From Roseovarius mucosus DSM 17069 (GTDB taxonomy: Bacteria; Pseudomonadota; Alphaproteobacteria; Rhodobacterales; Rhodobacteraceae), in contig NZ_KN293988.1 in the NCBI RefSeq assembly GCF_000768555.3, forward strand, positions 24,683 through 88,682: DNA of 64,000 nt. The letters run 5' to 3'. A program made the translations under genes and the position numbers. The notes below the pieces were generated by a model, which saw nothing but the letters and a program-made list of their open reading frames with translations, had not been told where the DNA came from and made no database searches. The stretch's first letter is position 1, and each line of letters opens with the position of its first letter. Shown in pieces: positions 55,249 through 62,493 of the stretch.

Positions 55249-55670
55249 GGCTTTGCTTGCTGGTCCTCGCGGGTCCGCTCACTCTGAAAGGCACGTTCTT
55301 TGTCGGGCCAGGTGCTCTTGATGTAGTCGACGATCGACGTGATTTCGTCATCTGTCAGTACGCCCTCATATCCGGGCATGTCGCTTTCATAACCGGCCCC
55401 GACAATCGCCGCCGGTCCGCGTTTCACGATGTCGAACAATACGCGGTCCGTATGATGCCAGGTATGACCCGACGCATCATGCGGCGGGGCAGGCAATCTG
55501 CCGTTCGGCAATCGGGTGCGCCAATCAGGCTGCCCCTCCAGGTTTGCGCCATGGCAACTGGCACAATTCTCCTGATAGAGACGCTCGCCCATGCGCAAGT
55601 CGCTCTCCGCCGAAACGGGAGAGACCGTTGTGGCGAGCAAGACCGCGGCGAGCCTAATGGTGTTTTTCAT
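55245..55670 (-). CDS. Cytochrome c (GANLEGQPDW type), copy B
   Basis: 141 residues with a signal peptide (MKNTIRLAAVLLATTVSPVSA). Haem motif CASCHGANLEGQPDWRTRL and a Met ligand in MPGYEGVLTDDE. It is clearly a relative of copy A at 44498 (PAPPHD-x2-GHTWHH common to both). It overlaps the small-protein gene upstream and the CcmG-like gene downstream by four bases each. Its place beside a multicopper oxidase repeats the pattern of copy A. Confidence 0.93.
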   Translation of the reverse strand: MKNTIRLAAVLLATTVSPVSAESDLRMGERLYQENCASCHGANLEGQPDWRTRLPNGRLPAPPHDASGHTWHHTDRVLFDIVKRGPAAIVGAGYESDMPGYEGVLTDDEITSIVDYIKSTWPDKERAFQSERTREDQQAKP

Positions 55671-55807
55671 GTCGCTTGTGCCTTCTTCTGGCTATCCAAA
55701 TACAACGAGAGTGCTACTATCGATGCCACGACAAGCAGGACGCACGCCCCCAGACCAATCCCCATCGACAACAGGCCGTCGCCGTTGCTGTCGCCCTCAT
55801 TCCGCAT
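55667..55807 (-). CDS. 46-residue single-helix membrane protein
   Basis: Short gene from the ATG at 55807 to TGA at 55667, overlapping the cytochrome start. The product has a polar N-terminus (MRNEGDSNGDGLLSM, with an EF-hand-like DSNGDG) and one helix (ACVLLVVASIVALSLYL), ending KKAQAT. No family recognised. Supported by the ATGA overlap and position. Confidence 0.55.
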   Translation of the reverse strand: MRNEGDSNGDGLLSMGIGLGACVLLVVASIVALSLYLDSQKKAQAT

Positions 55808-55819
55808 CTTGGCGCATTT

Positions 55820-55963
55820 CTATTTTCCGCTGTCCGAGCGGATGTATTTGACCAAGGCGATTGCCGCGAGCACCAGCACCGCCACGATGAGTAACCAAAC
55901 CAGTCCCATCGCGATCATCATGCCGCCACCCATCATTCCACCATCCATCATCATGCACTTCAT
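55820..55963 (-). CDS. 47-residue Met-rich single-helix membrane protein
   Basis: From the ATG at 55963, preceded by AAAACAAAGG, to TAG at 55820. The N-terminus MKCMMMDGGMMGGGMMIAMG carries nine methionines and a cysteine, then a helix (LVWLLIVAVLVLAAIAL) and a short basic tail. Composition suggests a Cu(I)-binding membrane peptide, comparable with small SHOCT or Met-rich proteins. Twelve bases from the next small gene. Confidence 0.6.
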   Translation of the reverse strand: MKCMMMDGGMMGGGMMIAMGLVWLLIVAVLVLAAIALVKYIRSDSGK

Positions 55964-56020
55964 CCTTTGTTTTCCCTTGAAACCGGTCAGGCACGGGATC
56001 GCACCAGTCCGCGCAATTAA

Positions 56021-56476
56021 TCATTCGACCGCATAGACGGTCGGGTTCACACCTTCTTCGACGGTGTAAATCTTGAACGGTTCCTGCTTCGCGCCCCCCA
56101 TACCCGGCGATCCCAACGGCATGCCGGGAAGTGTCAGACCGGCAATGTCCGGGCGCTCATCAAGCAACTTGTTGACGACATCAATTGGCACATGACCGCT
56201 GACGACGTAGTCACCCAGAAAGGTCGTATGGCAGCCCTGGAAATCGTCCGGGATACCTGCATCACGGCTGATCTGAGCCAGATCATGGGTCGGCTTTACC
56301 TCGACCGTGAAGCCATTCTCGCGCAGGTAGTCCGCATAGCTCTCGCAGCATCCGCATTGCGGGTTCTTGTAGAGCGTGGCCTCTTGCGCTGCTGCAGGCG
56401 CGGCATTCAGGCTCATTGCAAGGACAGCGGCAGCACCTGCGGTGCCAAGACTGGCAAGTCCAATTAGTTTCTTCAT
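56021..56476 (-). CDS. DUF411 metal-binding protein
   Basis: 151 residues from the ATG at 56476; the frame is open further upstream into the oxidase gene. Signal peptide (ending AAPAAAQ). DUF411 signature LYKNPQCGCCESYADYLREN and GCHTTFLGDYVVSGHVP, with further Cys and Met/Pro segments (LPGMPLGSPGM). DUF411 proteins bind copper or other soft metals in the periplasm. It stands 40 bases after the oxidase stop and 57 bases ahead of the Met-rich small gene. Confidence 0.92.
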   Translation of the reverse strand: MKKLIGLASLGTAGAAAVLAMSLNAAPAAAQEATLYKNPQCGCCESYADYLRENGFTVEVKPTHDLAQISRDAGIPDDFQGCHTTFLGDYVVSGHVPIDVVNKLLDERPDIAGLTLPGMPLGSPGMGGAKQEPFKIYTVEEGVNPTVYAVE

Positions 56477-56516
56477 CGGTTCTTTCCTTTCGTGGTGATC
56501 GTTACGTGAGATTGTT

Positions 56517-57956
56517 TCAGGTTTTGGTCGTGCCAGGATCGACACGTATGATGCCCATCATGCCGGCCGCCTGGTGTTCCAAGATGTGACAATGGAACAT
56601 CCAGTCTCCCGGATTGTCCGCCACGAAGGCGATCTCGACCCGTTCCTCCGGTGCCATCAGGACGGTGTCCTGCCATTCGCGATGCCGTGTCGGTTGCCCG
56701 TTCCGTGTGATCACACGGAACGAATGTCCATGAAGATGCATCGGGTGATGCCACGCGGTGCGATTGTCCATCTGCAGCACATGCGACGTGCCCTGCGGCA
56801 GGACCAGCAATGGATCCATCATGTGCCCCGTTGCTGCTTTGCCGTTGATGAACCACATGTTGCCTTCGCGCATCTGCTCCATCATGGACCCCATGCCGCC
56901 GCCCATCATCATCTGCCCCATCATGCCGCCATTAAAGATGATCTGATGCCGCGTGGCAGCTTGCATATCGGGTTCGGCCAGCGGGTTGGGTGGCAGTTCC
57001 ATCGACCAGTCCGGGACCGCGTCCCGTAACCGATCCGGCCCGTAGGCGAGATCGACCAGACGGTATTCCAGATCCCTGTAGAAGACATCGGTGATGGTCA
57101 GGCTCTCTCCGGGCTTGCCGGTCATATCAATCACCAGATCGACACGCATGGCCGGACCGACCACCACGATGTCATCGTCTGGTACATGAGGTGACACGGG
57201 TTGACCGTCCAGAGCGACCACGACCGGCGCAAGCCCCCCGAAATCCAGCCCGAATATCCGCGCGTTCGCTGCATTGACCAGCCGAAGGCGGATGCGTTCC
57301 CCGGATCGCACCGCGATACGGTCAGGGATCTGGCCGTTGATCGTCACGGAATTGCCGATACGACCGCCGTGCATCGCGTCGTGCCGGCTTCCGAAATCTG
57401 TCGCAATCTGTCCGTCGCCGGTCATCCGCCAGTCATCGAGCATCCAGGTCAAATCGCGATCCACGCGGATCGGGTTTGCTTCCTCGACGATCAGCGGCCC
57501 GTAAAGCCCGCGCCCGACCTGTTCCGAACTGCGCTGGTGCGGGTGATACCAGAATGTACCTGCGTCCAGCGCATCGAATTCGTAGAGAAACTCGCCACCG
57601 ACCGGGATCGGGTCCTGTGTCAGGAACGGCACACCGTCCATCGCATTGGGTGTGCGAATGCCATGCCAGTGGACCGTCGTCCCTTCATTTAGCCCGTTCC
57701 GGGCCAGAACCCGAATTCGGTCTCCCTGCCGCACCCGGATCTCGGGGCCGGGGAGGGATCCGTTGTAGCTCCAGACGTCGGTAGGGCCGTAGGGTGCCGG
57801 TCGCAGGGCGGCTTGTCCGGCCGCAGCGCGTAGCAAGAATGGGTCCTCTGTCGGACCTGCCATCGCTACTCGTGCCGGTGACAGAGTGGATATGGCCGTG
57901 AAAGCGGCACCGGTGCGCAGCACGTGCCGTCGTGAAATCAGTCTGTTGAGGGTCAT
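56517..57956 (-). CDS. Multicopper oxidase (CueO/CumA-like), copy B
   Basis: 479 residues from the ATG at 57956 (MTLNRLISRRHVLRTGAAF), a Tat signal. Copper motifs: HWHGIRTPNAMDG, FWYHPHQRSSEQVG, HHPMHLHGHSF, HCHILEHQAAGMM. A Met-rich loop (GGMMGQMMMGGGMGSMMEQM, 20 residues) near 345 is typical of cuprous oxidases. It shares the domain layout of copy A (43110-44498). First large gene after the small exported protein at 58047, with 90 bases between. Confidence 0.93.
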   Translation of the reverse strand: MTLNRLISRRHVLRTGAAFTAISTLSPARVAMAGPTEDPFLLRAAAGQAALRPAPYGPTDVWSYNGSLPGPEIRVRQGDRIRVLARNGLNEGTTVHWHGIRTPNAMDGVPFLTQDPIPVGGEFLYEFDALDAGTFWYHPHQRSSEQVGRGLYGPLIVEEANPIRVDRDLTWMLDDWRMTGDGQIATDFGSRHDAMHGGRIGNSVTINGQIPDRIAVRSGERIRLRLVNAANARIFGLDFGGLAPVVVALDGQPVSPHVPDDDIVVVGPAMRVDLVIDMTGKPGESLTITDVFYRDLEYRLVDLAYGPDRLRDAVPDWSMELPPNPLAEPDMQAATRHQIIFNGGMMGQMMMGGGMGSMMEQMREGNMWFINGKAATGHMMDPLLVLPQGTSHVLQMDNRTAWHHPMHLHGHSFRVITRNGQPTRHREWQDTVLMAPEERVEIAFVADNPGDWMFHCHILEHQAAGMMGIIRVDPGTTKT

Positions 57957-58046
57957 TACTTCTGCCTTGATCTGAAAGGGTCGCACTCAGCCAGCTTCGG
58001 CCAAGGCAACGGTCAGGCCCCGCAACAAGCGAGGCCGCTATCAGGT

Positions 58047-58400
58047 TCAGACAGGCAGCTTGGGAGGAAATGGATCAAGGGAGGGAACCGCGCCAATCGG
58101 GATCACAGGTCCCGCGACCGGGATGACAACACCGAAGGCCATCTCAAGCGTCATCGCTGACGTACGAGCTACGATACCGGCCGTAGTTCCCGCGCCACAA
58201 GGGACTGTACACCCACCCTCGCAGGTTATCCCGTCAGCAAATCCGATCGGATCGCATCCGCCGCAATGGTCGTCCCCGCTTTCAGCGCCCACCATCTGAG
58301 CCATTGCTGCCTCAGCCGCATTCGCTGCCGATACATCCGGCGCAACCACGGCACCGAAGCTCAATGCAAGAATCAAAATGAGGCGGAAAACGCAGATCAT
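58047..58400 (-). CDS. Exported protein with Cys motifs, function unknown
   Basis: 117 residues from the ATG at 58400; a TTG at 58415 is in frame but overlaps the promoter -10. Signal peptide FRLILILALSFGAVVAPDVS. The mature part has DDHCGGCDPIGFADGITCEG and GCTVPCGAGT, four or five cysteines, then a hydrophobic Pro-rich end (VIPVAGPVIPIGAVPSLDPF). No named family. It heads the long copper operon and has its own CueR-type promoter. Confidence 0.7.
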   Translation of the reverse strand: MICVFRLILILALSFGAVVAPDVSAANAAEAAMAQMVGAESGDDHCGGCDPIGFADGITCEGGCTVPCGAGTTAGIVARTSAMTLEMAFGVVIPVAGPVIPIGAVPSLDPFPPKLPV

Positions 58401-58406
58401 GCGATC

Positions 58407-58437
58407 CTTATGCAAGCTTCCAGTAGGGGGAGGTCAA
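58407..58437 (-). promoter_or_regulatory. CueR-type copper-responsive promoter of the 58.4-54.1 kb operon
   Basis: On the minus strand TTGACC (58437-58432), a 19-base spacer with CTCCCCCTACTGGAAG, then CATAAG (58412-58407). The left arm is degenerate, but the right arm CTGGAAG and the spacing fit the others. Only six bases separate the -10 and the ATG at 58400, so the transcript may be nearly leaderless or start at another codon. Confidence 0.6.
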
Positions 58438-58569
58438 GAAGTATCCCGTAACATAGGCGTGACATTGCCACGCGGGTACTCACTGATTGGCCAAAAGATG
58501 CCCGAGGTTGGTTTCGGGGGAAAATCTGAGGCGAGACTGCGGACTCATCCAAGGTCTGTTTCGGAGCCA

Positions 58570-58605
58570 GGCAACCACCCGCATCTTTTCATGCGGGTGG
58601 CTGCC
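58570..58605 (-). terminator. Strong hairpin after the transmembrane anchor gene
   Basis: Arms of 15 bases (58570-58584 and 58591-58605) pair with one mismatch around a 6-base loop, just 6 bases past the stop of the anchor gene. No T-run follows on the minus strand, but stem strength makes it a likely terminator or mRNA 3'-end stabiliser. Confidence 0.65.
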
Positions 58606-58611
58606 CTTGTG

Positions 58612-59235
58612 TCAACTTGCGTCTTTGAATTCGGTGTATTCGCCGCGCACCTGGACAGTCACGGTTGCGGGCTGGCTGTCCCGATTCCGCCAGAACCATC
58701 CGTGTTCGCCGTCGAATGCCGCGATGATCTCGCCCTCGTCGCCCGTCGAACCGCGGCCCTTTTCATAGGTCACCGAATTGCCGCCGCCGTGGCCGTGCAT
58801 GTCAAAATTCACCCGACCGCCATCGACCAGCATTCGGTATTCCACCGTCTGGCCCTCTTCCATGACCAGCTTCCACTCGGCACTGTCGCCGGGTGCAAGC
58901 GTAAAGGTGGTTTCGTCACGCCAGATTTCGGCGTCCTGTGCATATGCCGTGCCGACAAAAAGTCCAAAGATATCGTTCATAAGGCTCGACTGCTCTTCGG
59001 CTTCGATCTCCAACAGCCTGTCGGCTTCGGCCTCCTCCGCAAGCTGGGCTTTGATCTCACCCATCTCGCTCAGCCCGAGAACCCCGCCGATCCCGGTCGG
59101 GTCGATGTTGTATTCGGCAGGCAGCACGACGGTCACAAGGATCGCAACGGCGCTGGCCGCCGCAATGGCAGTGGAACGGATAAGCTGCGCGGAGCTGGGA
59201 AGCTCATCAAGGCTCGGTTTTTTTGCGTTAAACAT
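58612..59235 (-). CDS. Transmembrane anchor protein of metal module
   Basis: 207 residues. One helix (IRSTAIAAASAVAILVTVVL) follows a cytoplasmic N-terminus, then a coiled segment (IKAQLAEEAEADRLLEIEAE) and a soluble domain with DMHGHGGGNSV and HGWFWRNRDSQPATVTVQVR. This agrees with the annotated transmembrane anchor proteins next to HupE/UreJ genes in alphaproteobacteria; its function is unknown. His-Gly-His suggests a metal link. It ends at the strong hairpin and lies 17 bases after HupE. Confidence 0.8.
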   Translation of the reverse strand: MFNAKKPSLDELPSSAQLIRSTAIAAASAVAILVTVVLPAEYNIDPTGIGGVLGLSEMGEIKAQLAEEAEADRLLEIEAEEQSSLMNDIFGLFVGTAYAQDAEIWRDETTFTLAPGDSAEWKLVMEEGQTVEYRMLVDGGRVNFDMHGHGGGNSVTYEKGRGSTGDEGEIIAAFDGEHGWFWRNRDSQPATVTVQVRGEYTEFKDAS

Positions 59236-59252
59236 TTTGGTCTCCTAAATTC

Positions 59253-59981
59253 TCAGGTGGCTACGAAGTAGCCGGTGATTTGCAGGCCCATGAGGATGAA
59301 TCCCATGGACATCATGACGACGTTGGCGGTGTAGGCTTGGCGGAAGAAGCTTGGGGATTTCCGCCAGAAGCCCATGACGATGAGGATCACGGCAAGCGCC
59401 ATGATCTGGCCAAGCTCGACGCCCACGTTGAACGCCAGAAGATTGGCCAGTAGGCCCTCTGACGCGATCTCGTAGTCTAGGATCTTCGTGGCCAGGCCCG
59501 TGCCGTGGAAGAAGCCGAAGATCAGCGTTGCGGCCTTGGTGTTCGGCTGGAACCCAAACCAGCGCTGATAAGCCCCGAGATTGTCGAGCGCCTTGTAGAC
59601 GACCGAAAGGCCGATGATCGCGTCGATGATGTAGGCGTTGATGCCCCAGCCGAACCAGACACCGGCCAGCATCGTGGTCGAGTGCCCGAGGGCGAAGAGG
59701 CTGACATAGATGCCTACATCCTTCATCTTGTAGAGGAAGAAGACGACGCCGAGCAGGAACAGGATGTGATCGTATCCCGTGACCATGTGTTTGGCGCCGA
59801 GATACATGAAGGGGATGATGTTCACCCCCCAGATTTCCTGGATATAGCCTGCGTCACCTTCTGTGACGGCATGGGCAAGAGCGTTTTCCGCACCCAGGAC
59901 GAGCGCCGAAAGGGCAATGAAGGACAGGATCACGATCCGGCGTATGCCGGGATCGGTCCAGCCCTGGTGGACTGTATTCAT
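59253..59981 (-). CDS. HupE/UreJ family protein
   Basis: 242 residues, seven or eight helices. GYDHILFLLGVVFFLYKMKD and SLFALGHSTTMLAGVWFGWG with HD and GHS motifs, and LIFGFFHGTGLATKILDYEI with FFHG, are the metal-ligand type His/Asp motifs of HupE/UreJ nickel-uptake-like permeases. The metal is probably Ni or Co, or another metal in this operon; not decided. On the minus strand between the His-rich protein and the anchor protein. Confidence 0.88.
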   Translation of the reverse strand: MNTVHQGWTDPGIRRIVILSFIALSALVLGAENALAHAVTEGDAGYIQEIWGVNIIPFMYLGAKHMVTGYDHILFLLGVVFFLYKMKDVGIYVSLFALGHSTTMLAGVWFGWGINAYIIDAIIGLSVVYKALDNLGAYQRWFGFQPNTKAATLIFGFFHGTGLATKILDYEIASEGLLANLLAFNVGVELGQIMALAVILIVMGFWRKSPSFFRQAYTANVVMMSMGFILMGLQITGYFVAT

Positions 59982-60041
59982 GGATTGAACTCCGCATATG
60001 TGTTGATGATCGAATGCAGCGCGCTGTTGGCACGCAGTCGA

Positions 60042-60398
60042 TCAGACGCGCGGAGGTCTTTCGATTTGGTATGTCTGCAAGGTGTTCGACGTGGCCGAAC
60101 TCAACGGCCATGCGGCTCTATAAATATCGAGCGGGTGCGGCGATCGGTCGGGGCCAGGCACGACCGCCTGACTGTGATCGTGATCGATGCTGTCATGGCT
60201 ATGTCCATGCATGGCCCAGGCGAGGTCTTCTTCCAGTCCATGCGAATGACCGTGCTCAGCAACCATTTCTGCGTGCTCTTGAAGGACGCCGATGACTGAG
60301 GGTGCGTGCGAGGTTGCGGGCACCACAGACCAGAGGAGTACGGCCAAACATAAGAGTGTCGCAAACGCGGCGTTTACAACTGTCCTCAAGGTATCCAT
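60042..60398 (-). CDS. Exported His-rich protein of the metal module
   Basis: 118 residues from the ATG at 60398; an upstream start would put basic residues ahead of the signal. Signal peptide (AFATLLCLAVLLWSVVPATSHA), then HGHSHGLEEDLAWAMHGHSH and DSIDHDHSQ, about ten histidines. It would bind Ni, Co, Zn or Cu in the periplasm. It is divergent from the CsoR/RcnR-type repressor gene with the operator between. Confidence 0.7.
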   Translation of the reverse strand: MDTLRTVVNAAFATLLCLAVLLWSVVPATSHAPSVIGVLQEHAEMVAEHGHSHGLEEDLAWAMHGHSHDSIDHDHSQAVVPGPDRSPHPLDIYRAAWPLSSATSNTLQTYQIERPPRV

Positions 60399-60449
60399 AG
60401 GATCTGCCCGTCTGCCCGTCTCTAGCGTGGTGCGTCGTGGCACCATCTT

Positions 60450-60476
60450 GTTCTATCCTCCCGGGGGGGATAGAAC
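60450..60476. promoter_or_regulatory. 27-base dyad, likely operator of the CsoR/RcnR-type repressor
   Basis: Perfect 9-base arms GTTCTATCC (60450-60458) and GGATAGAAC (60468-60476) around a centre TCCCGGGGG. Operators of CsoR/RcnR/InrS repressors are A/T-flanked G-tract dyads of this sort. Six bases before the repressor ATG and 52 bases from the divergent His-rich gene, so one site can close both. Confidence 0.75.
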
Positions 60477-60482
60477 TACTTT

Positions 60483-60743
60483 ATGACAAAACATCCAGTC
60501 CATGCAACCCATCCCGCCCTTGTCGCCCGGCTGAAACGCGCTGACGGCCATTTGCGCGCCGTGATCGAAATGATCGAGGCGGGCAAACCCTGTCTGGAGA
60601 TTGCTCAGCAGATGCAAGCGGTCGAAAAGGCCGTGACGAACGCCAAGCGTGCGCTGATCCATGATCACATGGACCATTGTATCGACGTTGAAAGTTCTGA
60701 AACTGATCGCGCCGAGTTGCGGGCGATCGCCCGATATCTCTGA
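60483..60743 (+). CDS. Metal-sensing repressor, CsoR/RcnR/InrS family
   Basis: 86 residues, all-helical DUF156 family. RLKRADGHLRAVIEMIEAGK is the DNA/dimer helix; the ligand set Cys37, His62 and Cys66 has the C-x24-H-x3-C spacing of CsoR and of the nickel sensor InrS. N-terminal His4, His7 and His10 could be extra ligands as in RcnR or InrS. It represses the MFS exporter downstream and probably the divergent His-rich gene. Cu(I) versus Ni(II) cannot be told. Confidence 0.9.
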   Translation: MTKHPVHATHPALVARLKRADGHLRAVIEMIEAGKPCLEIAQQMQAVEKAVTNAKRALIHDHMDHCIDVESSETDRAELRAIARYL

Positions 60744-60751
60744 GGCTGACC

Positions 60752-61768
60752 ATGCTCGATATTCTCTCCGACCGCACTTATCGGCACCTGTTTCTGGCAC
60801 AGGTCGTAGCCCTTCTGGGTACCGGACTCGCCACAGTCGCACTCGGCCTGCTCGCCTTTGATCTTTCGGGCGACGGGGCGGCGCTGGTCCTCGGCACAGT
60901 CTTCACCATCAAGATGGTTGCTTATGTGGGCATCGCGCCCATTGCAGGGGCTTTCGCAGACCGCGTGCCGCGCCGCGCGCTTCTGGTGACGCTCGATCTG
61001 GTGCGTGCCGGTGTCGCGCTCGCACTGCCCTTCGTGACCGAGGTCTGGCAGATCTACGTCCTGATCTTCCTTCTTCAATCGGCTTCCGCCGCCTTCACGC
61101 CGACCTTTCAGGCGACGATCCCGGACGTTCTGCCCGAAGAGGCGCGCTATACCCGCGCGCTGTCGCTGTCGCGGCTGGCCTACGATCTGGAAAACATCGT
61201 CAGCCCGACGCTGGCGGCCCTTCTGCTCGCGGTGATGTCCTACAATTCGCTTTTCCTCGGCACGGTCCTCGGTTTCGCCGCATCGGCCCTTCTGGTTGTT
61301 TCGGTCGTGCTGCCCAGTCCCCGCCCATCCGAGCCGCGCGGTGTCTATGACCGCACTACGCGCGGCATCCGCATCTATCTGGCCACGCCCCGCTTGCGCG
61401 GGCTCTTGGCATTGAACCTCGCGGCGGCGGCGGCAGGTGCGATGGTGCTGGTCAATACCGTCGTTCTTGTGCGCGGCTCGCTCGGCCTTTCGGAAAGTGC
61501 TCTGGCCTGGACGATGTTCGCCTTCGGCGCAGGGTCGATGATCGCCGCGCTGGTCCTGCCGCGTGTTCTCGATGTGTTGCCGGACCGGCCCGTGATGTTC
61601 GGCGGAGCCACGCTGATGGTGGCTACTCTGGTCGGTCTGGCGTTGACGGTCCTTGGAGCGGGCCTTGGCTGGTCCATCCTTCTGACAGCCTGGTTGCTGG
61701 TGGGGCTCGGATATTCCGCTGTCCTCACCCCTTCCGGCCGACTGCTGCGCCGTTCCGCCCACGCCGGG
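60752..61768 (+). pseudogene. MFS exporter, C-terminally truncated by mobile element
   Basis: The first 339 codons encode an intact major facilitator N-terminus: LFLAQVVALLGTGLATVALG, the loop ADRVPRRALLVTLDLVRAG (family motif A) and helices to LLVGLGYSAVLTPSGRLLRR. At 61769 the coding sequence runs into the repeat element and continues for 35 unrelated codons to a stop at 61876. Normal length is about 400. Similar genes beside a CsoR/InrS repressor export nickel or cobalt (NreB/NrsD type). The last one or two helices are lost, so activity is doubtful. Confidence 0.85.
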
Positions 61769-62075
61769 TGTCACTGTACCCTAATTAATCAGATTCTGTG
61801 GATTCAGGGCGATTTGGGGCGAGATTGTACCCCTAATTACAATATTTCCACAGCCCGTACTGCAGGCCGACACTAAACGTTTTACGCTCCCTAGAAGGGC
61901 AATATCTGTTGGCGCGCTACACGAAGCGGTTAGGTTATCCACAGTTTCAACCGTCTGGCAATTAAGGGTACAGTATGGTAATTAACGGTACAATATTAAA
62001 ATTAAGGGTACAAATCACTATTGATTCCATGGGACAATTTCAGGCCGGATTCTGATTAATTAGGGAACAATGACA
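61769..62075 (+). mobile_element. 307-base IS21-like element remnant without transposase
   Basis: Imperfect terminal inverted repeats of about 30 bases: left TGTCACTGTACCCTAATTAA..., right (reversed) TGTCATTGTTCCCTAATTAA..., 26 of 30 matching. Inside are further copies of TGTACC(C)TAATTA: direct at 61775 and 61826, inverted at 61961, 61981 and 62001, the last three exactly 20 bases apart. Starts with TG and ends with CA. Multiple terminal repeats are typical of IS21-family ends. No target duplication: the flanks differ, because the element sits on a deletion junction. Confidence 0.75.
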
Positions 62076-62489
62076 GCTGAAGCGCAACGCGCGCTCTACA
62101 CGCAAGTCCTGAGCACGCTGGAGTTCACCGCGAACAAGCGGCTCGGCCTGCCATTGGGGACATTCGCGCGCCCGCGCCCGGCGTTGGCCGAGGCACGCCG
62201 CTCGGGCCGCAGCCTGAGGCAAGTGTGGCTCGCCGCGCAGGCCGCGCATAGTCTGGCGACCGCGCTTGCCGATTGGGATCTGCCCAAGAGCGACGCCGCG
62301 CTGGTGCAATTGGAGAAGACCGCCGAAGCGATCAAGGACCCTTCCTTTCAGGATGTCACCTACCCGCAAGCGCGGCTGCGCGTCGAGGTGCTGCAACAGG
62401 CGGTCAAGGCCCTACATGAGGCCATCGCCGAAGAGATCGGCACACGACTCGGGATCGCACCGGGCTTCAACGCACAGGACGGAGACTAA
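62070..62489 (+). pseudogene. Imelysin-family protein, N-terminus lost
   Basis: 139 codons, the first few (MTA) formed by the mobile element's end. The remaining sequence is the C-terminal part of an imelysin (EfeO/IrpA-type iron-regulated) protein: FTANKRLGLPLGTFARPRPA, HSLATALADWDLPKSDAALV and YPQARLRVEVLQQAVKALHE, ending LGIAPGFNAQDGD. Full proteins are about 330-350 residues with a signal peptide and HxxE motif, both gone. The gene was 5' truncated in the same event that cut the MFS gene. Confidence 0.8.
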
Positions 62490-62493
62490 AGCC

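Noticed and set aside
61935..61943. TTATCCACA, a DnaA-box-like sequence in the IS21-like remnant
   Set aside because: A single match, no iterons, AT-rich unwinding region or replication gene nearby, so not an origin.
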